From: Cantharellus purpuraceus
Taxonomy: Eukaryota > Basidiomycota > Agaricomycetes > Cantharellales > Hydnaceae
Length of the DNA: 64,000 nucleotides
NCBI GenBank assembly: GCA_025174535.1
Contig: JALBUN010000015.1
Span: 308,501 to 372,500 of the forward strand
Direction of reading: 5' to 3'
Part shown: in pieces, positions 55,973 through 64,000 of the stretch
Position numbering within the stretch: the stretch's first letter is position 1
How the letters are laid out: each line of letters starts with the position of its first letter
Made by a program: the position numbers and the translations under genes
The notes under the pieces: model-generated
Seen by the model: the letters and a program-made list of their open reading frames with translations, nothing else
The model's database searches: none
What the model was told of the DNA's origin: nothing

Positions 55973-57623
55973 TCAGCTGTAAATCGCCCAGCGATATTCC
56001 CAAGTGGATTCATGTTCCACTTCAGCATCAAGGATATCCTGGACAATATACATGGTACTGTTGGTCGACTCCCCCCCACATCTGAAGGCACGTACGGGAT
56101 CATGAGGATGCTTGTTCTTTGAGTGCCTGCGCACAGTATCATGCCGCATTCGGACGAAGCATCCTGCCTCTGGGCACCGCCAGGCATATTCCTCCGCGCG
56201 CTGGACTCTTGCATTTGTGAACAGCAATTGTGCGTCTGTTCTCCTCAGCTCCCCATGTCCAATCAATCTACGTTCCATTCCGATGTGTTGGTCCAGAATG
56301 TGCATAGCAAATGCAGCATGGTTTCTGCTTGGGCCCCTGTACCTGCAATGTCTACCATCCCTTTTGCGCAGCACACAGTATCTCTCATACCCTATGACAG
56401 TAGAGAGACTGAGCACATCACAACCGGGGCCATAGGGACGGTATGCAGTGTTGTTTTCCCCTGGTTGCATGACTGGCTCTGGAAGGACGCTTGTTGTCGC
56501 TTCACCCAGCATCTGGGCAACTGTCAGGGTGGGCTGCACCGCTGTGGCATTCCACGCGGCGTGCCCATATTGATGTATGTTGTTTGAATGGTTGGGTTGT
56601 GACCCAACCGAACTGTTCAGTTGCCATTAGGAAATTATCATGATAATCAGGATGCCAATCACCTATTATTTGGGTTAATACCCAGCCAACCTGTAGCTGG
56701 ATTGTAGTCCAGCCTTTGCAGATCCCAGGGATACACCGGAGGTTGGGGTGCACCTGGCACCTGCTCTTGGGACATGGAGGGACCCATCCCTTCAGCCGAA
56801 GCTGACCCATCCTCTGCTTGAGATGTAGTCCCAAGCAATGCATCGATGAGCTCAGGCCCTACCCAAGCTTCAAAGAGCCCCCTCAGCATCTCACTGAAAG
56901 TCATCTGGTCAGTCCCGCCGTATCATGTAGCAGCGAAGATAGGCTTACTCATCAACATGCGATGGGCCCGTCACCGGAACGTCGTCGATTGACGCCTCTC
57001 CGAATGCCATGTTGTCCGAGTCGTCCAATAACGGAGTGCTGAAGATGATAACAACGTGAGTAGTGTGCTCTAGACATTGCAATGACTTGTCAACATACGA
57101 TGGACGAGTCATTGGGACCCCATTGAGTGCAACCTCGAAGGAAGCACTGTTATGCCCAGTTGAGGGCTCTCCGAAGGCCACGCTGTCGTAGCCGCCTGGG
57201 AATGCAACCCTGAAGATGAGAATGATGTAAGTTGCATGTCCTAGACATTGCAGTGACTCGTTGACATACGAAGGACCGGTTGCAGTGAAATCCTCACGTG
57301 CTTCCTCAAAGGCTGCACTACTGTATCCGCCTGAGGACTCTCCAAAGGCTACATTGTCATAGCCATTCGAAAATGGGTCCCTAAATTTGAGACCAATGTA
57401 AGTGGCGTGCTTTGGACATGACAGTGAGTTGTTGACATACAAAGGATTGGTTGTGGTGAGTGGTTCAAATGCATCCTCTAAGGGTGCGTTGTTGTAACCG
57501 CTCTCGAAGTTGACGCTGAAGGTGAAAACCATGTAAGTCGTATGGGGAAGACTTGATGAAGCGAGCCGAGGAAAGATGTGAATGTGCTGGCGATGAGACT
57601 CACTTGGAGGAAAAGCGGTTCAT
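55973..57623 (-). CDS. Unnamed C2H2-like zinc-finger family protein, copy 5
   Basis: Same seven-exon layout as copy 3, with the start codon at 57623-57621 (MNRFSS) and the stop at 55973. The last-exon frame (188 codons from 56539) is identical in protein to that of copy 3, and the repeat exons differ at only a few positions (for example YDSVAFGEPS). All splice signals used in copy 3 are present. It is probably functional if copy 3 is. It shares about 1 kb of upstream sequence with copy 3, so expression is likely similar. Confidence 0.7.
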
Positions 57624-59470
57624 GTCGGATGAGAAATAGAGATCTGATCAGTTGTAAGAGTAGGTTGGTGTGGGGCGGGAAGTGTTAAAGTGAGACAAGG
57701 AAATGCCTGATCCTTTATGTGTTTTACCGACTGCTTAGACCACAGGCTCATATAAGCGTGCCAATGTGCGTCTAATGGAGGGTGGGGACCTCGAGGAAGC
57801 CATGAGGTTCCGGTTTGGTCAGGACGGGAGAGATTAGTCTTGTATTATGAACTGGTGACCTGATCCTCTCCTTTGTCTGAACGGTGCTTCTTGGTCTGAT
57901 ATGGCTCAAACACGATTAGGGTCCTTCTGCTTTGTGAATTTGCCAAATTAGGTATATCGGGACTGGATCACATGCTGTTGAAGCGCACATATCAGAGGCT
58001 TTCCGGACAACACAGGTATCATTTCAAGTGGGTCACATTCGTCGAGTGAATTGTATCATTATCTAAGACTTGGTTCAGTCCCCTGGTTTCACAGCAGACC
58101 GTTTCCTCGCCATAATGGCGTGGTCTTTCCGTCAAAAGAAGGTTATACTCGTGCTTGGCACGGTGTGAATTCCCTGCCTCTGGAAATCTGGCACGACTGG
58201 AAAGTGTAGTAGGCCGTCCTGATCGGCACTAGCGTTCCACGGGGATGCTGAGCTGAATTGGCTGAGGATTGATAGGGGAATTAAAGTTGGATAAATATAG
58301 TACACTCAATTCAACTGCCCTACGGGTTTTTCCATTGTTGAGGAGGGCTCCGAGCTGTTCATCCACACGTTCAAAATGTGGAAGGCGCGCCTTTTTCTAT
58401 ACATAAAATCAAGTTTTATGGTAGATAATCCAATGGGATTTTTGTCGAAATTGTGCATGGATTTCCTGACATGCAAAGTACACATCGCTGAGCAGCAACG
58501 ATTGATGATCGATTGGATGTTAGCTCTTTATGTGCCCCAGTTTGATAATGTTCAGATCTAGAGATCCACGCAACAAGCGTATTGATCCCTGATTATGTAA
58601 GGGACTTTAGCGAGACAATCTTGATTCGCTGCCCGCTGGTTCTGACAACACGTGCGGGAGTGACTTTTGAATTCCGTTTGTAGGGGTCAAGGCCGACAAA
58701 GTTTCACGACATGCTGCACTTATGTGAGCAATCAACTATCCTTTCGCTGTCCACTCTCCAGTACTCACCATACCGTCAAAAGCCTGGTTGACATTCCCTC
58801 TCCCCTAGGTTAACGCACTTTAGACTTTCTTCCATTCCTCGGAGTTGTAGCTGGCCTTGGGAAGATAGCTTCACCAGTTCCATACCGTTCCATGTTGATC
58901 GCAAAACCATCCATCCCAAGAGTCCTGTCATGTACTAGTGCATTGTGTTGCCTGAGCCTCTATGAATTCGGGAGGCACATCACATACATCCGGTAATGCA
59001 TTTATACCTATCCCCTTAAGCCGTCTTACAGCCTAGAGTGCCGGTCCAGTGGTCATATATCCAAGAAATGGTCCGGTGTAAAATGTGTACTCTGAGCCAC
59101 TGAATTTGGTTGCCACGAGTTGATTGTGAGATGCCTGTTATACCTAATTACCCTGTGCTCAATGCTGGCGGCCACACCTTACAATAAGGAGCATGGTAAA
59201 TCTGACGATGATGCCGATGACACAACGAATTGAGAATTATATGATGTGAGCCACTGGCTTTGTCTCATTCAGCACCCCTGAATTATTCCCGCATGACAAA
59301 GTGAGCTTGATTCGGACTGCTGGGGGTAGTACTAAGTAAACGACAATAGTCTTCTCCATGTGGTATGTATGTAGATCGACTCCTTCGCAGCGTCACGTCG
59401 AAGTCGAACCATGGCGTCGCCAAGACCACCTAACCGCAATGTTTCGATACCGACTCTTATCTTTAGATTG
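57624..59470. other. Upstream region of copy 5 and unit remainder, no gene recognised
   Basis: Counterpart of 50229-51985. It is very similar up to about 58680 and then diverges by indels, including an insertion at about 59080-59170 that is absent from unit 1. No exon is recognised. Confidence 0.4.
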
Positions 59471-59472
59471 TC

Positions 59473-59974
59473 AAATTTAGTGATGTACACGGCGTTGATG
59501 AGGCCAAGGAGGTAGAACACTTTCACTTGACGTCAAAGTGTTTCTAATTTTGCTACATTGTAGGAACTTCAAGAAGTGGTTGAGTTCTTGAAGGATCCCA
59601 CGACCTTTGCGACCCTTGGAGGCAAGTTTCCGAAAGGTGTACTTCTTACCGGGACAGGTAAGACGATGCTCGCGCGTGCAGTGGCCGGCGAGGCCGGTGT
59701 GGTAAGCTATCATCTTACAGGCTCACGACCAATATTTTTTCTCACAAACTACACCTTAGCCCTTCCTCTTTGCGTCTGGGTATGTAGGCCGCTACCTCCA
59801 TGTGTTGGCATGTCAAACCATTCCTCTCATAGGTTCGAATTCGATGAGATGTGCGTTGGGATCGGCGCCAAGCGAATTCGCGACTTGTTCGCGACTGCAC
59901 GGAAAAAGCAGCCCTCCATTATATTTATCAACGAGCTGGACGTGATCGGGAGCAAGCGTAGTCCAAAGGATCAG
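59473..59974 (+). pseudogene. YME1/FtsH-type AAA protease fragment
   Basis: Four exon pieces join in frame. 59473-59511 reads KFSDVHGVDEAKE; 59564-59701 reads [15 protein letters not shown]...AGEAGV; 59760-59779 and 59833-59974 give PFLFASG and [19 protein letters not shown]. Introns have GTAGAA, GTAAGC and GTATGT donors. The family is the mitochondrial i-AAA protease of the inner membrane. The Walker A box reads LLTGTGKT, lacking the usual Pro-Pro-Gly. The Walker B acidic residue reads INELD where IDELD is usual. The second region of homology and the zinc protease domain are absent. It is a dead fragment. Confidence 0.8.
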
Positions 59975-60189
59975 GTGCGGCAATGCAGCCTGATGGGCAC
60001 TTTTTTCTTGTATTGATGGCTGAGAGAGTAGTTTGGCTAACATTAAACGAAGCAGGTATGACTCAACAATATGATGGGCACGGGGTTGGTGCATTGACAA
60101 GCATCATAGAGCTTAAATCGACTTCTGGTCGAGCTCGTTTCAGAGATAACCGACTTACATGTGCGTTCGGCCCCTGCCGGCCCGACTGA

Positions 60190-60900
60190 AGTTTATGTTC
60201 AAGCAAGGTAGTGAATAAAATTGAATACTTTGACGTGGCCTTATTTCGACAGCCTATTGGAGCAGATTAGCAGAAGGTCAACAAATTTCACTTTGCCATT
60301 TTTTCCCGGCGCGTACTCACTACCTCATGCAAAACTCACACACCTGCGTAATTATCTCCAATCACAACACGCGTAGAGGTGCCGAATTCCACCAAATAAT
60401 AGCAACATTTATTTTTCCCCAGCTTGAGTCTACACTGAGCCTTGTTGCGCATCGCCCTCCTGCTCTGCACGTACACATTCTGTGGAAAATCGCGGTGGCG
60501 ATGATGGACGCTGATACAGATAGGCCGCTCATTCAAGCGTGATAGTGTGGTTTCACAGCGATCCGGAATGGACCCTTCACAGGCAATAGATTACGCAAGA
60601 TATGCATCGTCGGGACTTTATGGTGATGGAGGTAACCATCCTTGATACCATTACGCAGTCAAGAGGAATCCAGAGCACTGCTACAAAGCAAACATATTCG
60701 CAGGCCGCCAACTATATCTATACTGCGCGATCGATGTCCACCCGTTCTTTCCCGCGCCTGATATGCAAATCGGATCAGTGCAACATGCTTGGCTATCACG
60801 TGACTGGAGAAGATGCTTCCTCACTTTCCATCGATGCTGGTCAACGTTCTATTTCGCACTCTGGCCCAGTGGATATGTATATGTAGTGTGTTTTAAAGAA
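60190..60900. repeat. Dispersed 3'-flank block of the zinc-finger family (copy 6)
   Basis: Similar to 40250-40990 and 52040-52800, with GTGCCGAATTCCACCA near 60380 and GCTATCACGTGACTGGAGAA near 60790. It sits about 110 bp beyond the stop codon of copy 6. Confidence 0.65.
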
Positions 60901-61010
60901 CAGGTGTTTCTGTCTTCTTTATCCACATTCTGGAATCCATATCGGCGATGAGGAGCGATAGTTGCGTCCCAGTGGGGGAGGATGCGATTAACTCATCGCA
61001 ATCCATCTGA

Positions 61011-62624
61011 TCAGCTGTAAATCGCCCAGCGATATTCCCAAGTGGATTCATGTTCCACTTCAGCATCAAGGATATCCTGGACAATATACATGGTGCTGTT
61101 GGTTGACTCCCCCCCACATCTGAAGGCACGTACGGGATCATGAGGATGCTTGTTCTTTGAGTGCCTGCGCACAGTATCATGCCGCATTCGGACGAAGCAT
61201 CCTGCCTCTGGGCACCGCCAGGCATATTCTTCCGCGCGCTGGACTCTTGCATTTGTGAACAGCAATTGTGCGTCTGTTCTCCTCAGCTCCCCATACTCAA
61301 TTAATCTACGTTCCATTCCAATATGTTGATCCAGAATGTGCATAGCAAATGCAGCATGGTTTCTGCTTGGGCCCCTGTACCTGCAATGTCTACCATCCCT
61401 TTTGCGCAGCACACAGTATCTCTCATACCCTATGACAGTAGAGAGACTGAGCACATCACAACCGGGGCCATAGGGACGGTATGCAGTGTTGTTTTCCCCT
61501 GGTTGCATGACTGGCTCTGGAAGGACGCTTGTTGTCGCTTCACCCAGCATCTGGGCAACTGTCAGGGTGGGCTGCACCGCTGTGGCATTCCACGCGGCGT
61601 GCCCATATTGATATTCGTTGTTCATGTGGTTGGGTTGTGACCCAACCGAACTGTTCAGTTGCCATTAGGAAATCATCATGATGATCAGGATGTCAATCAC
61701 CTATTATTCGGGTTAATACCCAGCCAACCTGTAGCTGGATTGTAGTCCAGCCTTTGCAGATCCCAGGGATACACCGGAGGTTGGGGTGCACCTGGCACCT
61801 GCTCTTGGGACATGGAGGGACCCATCCCTTCAGCAGAAACCGACCCATCCTGTGCTTGAGATGAAGTCCCAAGCAATCCATTGATGAGCTCAGACCCTAC
61901 CCAGGCTTCAAAGAGCCCCCTCAGCATCCCGCTGAAAGTCATCTGGTCAGTCCCGCCGTATCGTGTGGCAGCGAAGATAGGCTTACTCATCAACATGCGA
62001 TGGGCCCGTCACCGGAACGTCATCGATTGACGCCTCTCCGAACGCAATGTTGTCCGAGTCGTCCAACAAAGGGGTCCTGAAGTTGATAACAACGTGAGTG
62101 GTGTTCTCTAGACATTGCAATGACTGTCAACATACGATGGACGAGTCATTGGGACCCCATTGAGTGCAACCTCGAAGGAAGCACTGTTATGCCCAGTTGA
62201 GGGCTCTCCAAAGGCCACGCTGTCGTAGCCGCCTGGGAATGCAATCCTGAAGATGAGAATGATGTAAGTTGCATGTCCTAGACATTGCAGTGACTCATTG
62301 ACATACGAAGGACCGGTTGCAGTGAAATCCTCGAGTGGATTCTCAAAGGCTACATTGTCGTAGCCATTTGAGAATGGGTCCCTGAATTTGAGATCAATGT
62401 AAGTGGCGTGCTTTGGACATGACAGTGAGTTGTTGACATACAAAGGATTGGTTGTGGTGACTGGTTCAAATGCATCCTCTAAGGGTGCGTTGTTGTAACC
62501 GCTCTCGAAGTTGACGCTGAAGGTGAAAACCATGTAAGTCGTATGGGGAAGACTTGATGAAGCGAGCCGAGGAAAGATGTGAATGTGCTGGCGATGAGAC
62601 TCACTTGGAGGAAAAGCGGTTCAT
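61011..62624 (-). CDS. Unnamed C2H2-like zinc-finger family protein, copy 6
   Basis: Same layout as copy 3, with the start codon at 62624-62622 and the stop at 61011. Its third exon is shorter by exactly 36 bp (75 instead of 111, reading DPFSNGYDNVAFENPLEDFT), so 12 residues of one repeat are removed without shifting the frame. Both finger motifs are intact (YCVLRKRDGRHC; CPEAGCFVRM with RRHSKNKH). All visible splice sites are kept. It shares the upstream region with copies 3 and 5 to about 63330. Confidence 0.7.
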
Positions 62625-64000
62625 GTCGGATGAGAAATAGAGATCTGATCAGTTGTAAGAGTAGGTTGGTGTGGGGCGGGAAGTGTTAAAGTGAGACAAG
62701 GAAATGCCTGATCCTTTATGTGTTTTACCGACTGCTTAGACCACAGGCTCATATAAGCGTGCCAATGTGCGTCTAATGGAGGGTGGGGACCTCGAGGAAG
62801 CCATGAATTTCCGATTTGGTCAGGACGCGAGAGACTAGTCTTGTATTATGAACTGGTGACCTGATCCTCTCCTTTGTCTGAACGGTGCTTCTTGGTCTGA
62901 TATGGCTCAAACACGATTAGGGTCCTTCTGCTTTGTGAATTTGCCAAATTAGGTATATCGGGACTGGATCACATGCTGTCGAAGCGCACATATCAGAGGC
63001 TTTCCGGACAACACAGGTATCATTTCAAGTGAGTCACATTCGTCGAGTGAATTGTATCATTATCTAAGACCTGGCCCACTGCCCTGGCTTCAGCAAACCG
63101 TTTCCTCACCATAATAGCATGGTCTTTCCGTCAAAAGAAGGATATCCTCGTGCTTGGCACGGTATCAATTTCGTATTTGGCAATCTGGCACAACTGGACA
63201 GTCTAGTAGGGCGTCCCGATTGGCACTAGCGTTCCAGTCTCACGCAGTGGATGATAGGGATGCTGAGCTGAATAGGCCGAGGATTGACAGGGGAATTAGA
63301 GCCGAACAAATATAATACACTTAATACAACGGAACTGATAATGTCTCCCACAATTGCATTTGTGTCTCCGACGATGATGTATTTGTCTCCACGCGATTGT
63401 CCTATTTGTCTCCTGTGGCTTTTTTGTCTCCTGTGGATCGTGTTTATATTGTCGAAGGAGTAGGATAGAAGTCATTGGTTTCTATACCGTTATTCAAAAT
63501 CTGTCATTATACAATTCTTTAGGTTCTATATTTAATATTATACCACATGAAACTGCCTTAATCCTCGTATTGCCGGATCCCTCGATGTTATGGTGACTCG
63601 CACAACAGGTACGTACATCGATCCCAAGATTCTGATACTGATCAACATCACTCCCCTTCAATACGAGGATTCCTCGATCCCGAGTTTACTCGCCAGATAC
63701 CTATGCTGTTGCACGGTCAACCCCATCGTCAGAGTATCCGCTGGGTTCTCCTTTTACGATCATTTGACGGAACAATTCCCGAGTTCGCATTCGACAGCTT
63801 TCTTTACTAGTAGCTCTGGAGGTTTCCTAGCAGTTTTGGCGTAGATCTGAACAAAGGTTTTGTGCACAGGGCCGCCACGTTGTTGGTGGGCGATTGCAAA
63901 GGGCCTGTTGGGTCACAGCGCACAGTGACTTTGATGCTTCTTAGCAGGAGGCGTGTACAGACTGTGTGACGGCCATAAGTCTTTTCTTTCTTTTCGTCCC
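62625..64000. other. Upstream region of copy 6 and downstream stretch, no gene recognised
   Basis: Positions 62625-63330 match the upstream regions of copies 3 and 5 with growing divergence. At 63338-63430 the motif TGTCTCC recurs five times, twice as TTTGTCTCCTGTGG. An 84-codon frame (63590-63844, +) has no similarity I recognise. The window ends without a clear gene. Confidence 0.4.

Larger units (their letters stand above)
54127..61500. repeat. Tandem segmental duplication, unit 2
   Basis: Repeats unit 1 in the same orientation. It carries the MAD1 fragment, the unrecognised 77-codon frame, the DUF6533 fragment, open zinc-finger copy 5, and then open copy 6 in the place of broken copy 4. 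A YME1-like fragment (59473-59974) is present here and absent at the equivalent point of unit 1 (about 51985). Confidence 0.8.

Noticed and set aside
1..64000. tRNA and rRNA genes
   Set aside because: I looked for TPsiC-arm-like GGTTCRANYCC with a pairing acceptor stem and for conserved rRNA segments and found no convincing case; a covariance-model scan would be decisive.

Overview
This window reads as nuclear DNA of a filamentous basidiomycete, most likely an Agaricomycete. The evidence is genes split by short introns (about 50-75 bp) with GTRNGT donors and CTRAY branch points, two copies of a DUF6533-type membrane protein gene (a family I know mainly from Agaricomycetes), chromodomain Ty3/gypsy retrotransposons, and repeat decay by CG to TG change. 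Nothing bacterial or organellar is visible. The species cannot be named from the sequence.

Layout. 1-8.3 kb: a large imperfect inverted repeat (arms about 698-2800 and 6180-8262), each arm carrying a decayed DUF6533 gene. The loop holds an LTR with a smaller solo LTR nested in it, a broken tyrosine recombinase and a fragment of the 5' part of MAD1. 9.9-27.7 kb: a nest of transposable elements. A dead gypsy pol (about 9.9-13.06 kb) is followed by a truncated LTR and then by a chromovirus (14.2-27.7 kb) whose integrase is split by a 2.85-kb rearranged inverted repeat and by a 602-bp MITE, and whose 3' LTR is split by an LTR that itself contains another LTR. The chromovirus also carries an antisense ORF with a coiled coil and a Zn2Cys6-like cluster. 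29.2-45.7 kb: the gene island, with one intact member of a seven-copy zinc-finger family, MAD1 (spindle checkpoint, + strand, 4 exons), a convergent small single-pass membrane protein gene, a secreted six-hairpin glycosidase-like gene, decayed zinc-finger relatives and a gene with two ABM-like modules. 46.7-62.7 kb: a tandem segmental duplication (period about 7.4 kb) carrying intact and broken copies of the zinc-finger family, all on the minus strand, with MAD1 and DUF6533 fragments and, in one unit only, a YME1-type AAA protease fragment.

The most unusual content is the unnamed zinc-finger family. The modelled 425-aa copy has seven exons, every intron is in phase 2, two exons are exactly 111 bp each and encode related repeats, and the last exon encodes two C2H2-like fingers. 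At least four copies look open (29.25-30.62, 48.58-50.23, 55.97-57.62 and 61.01-62.62 kb) and three are broken. I infer a lineage-specific, still-expanding family, possibly nuclear regulators; the function is not shown by the sequence.

I assembled the exon models by hand from splice signals and reading-frame continuity. The conventional genes (MAD1, the glycosidase-like gene, the ABM gene, the small membrane protein gene) and the reference zinc-finger copy all sum to whole numbers of codons.
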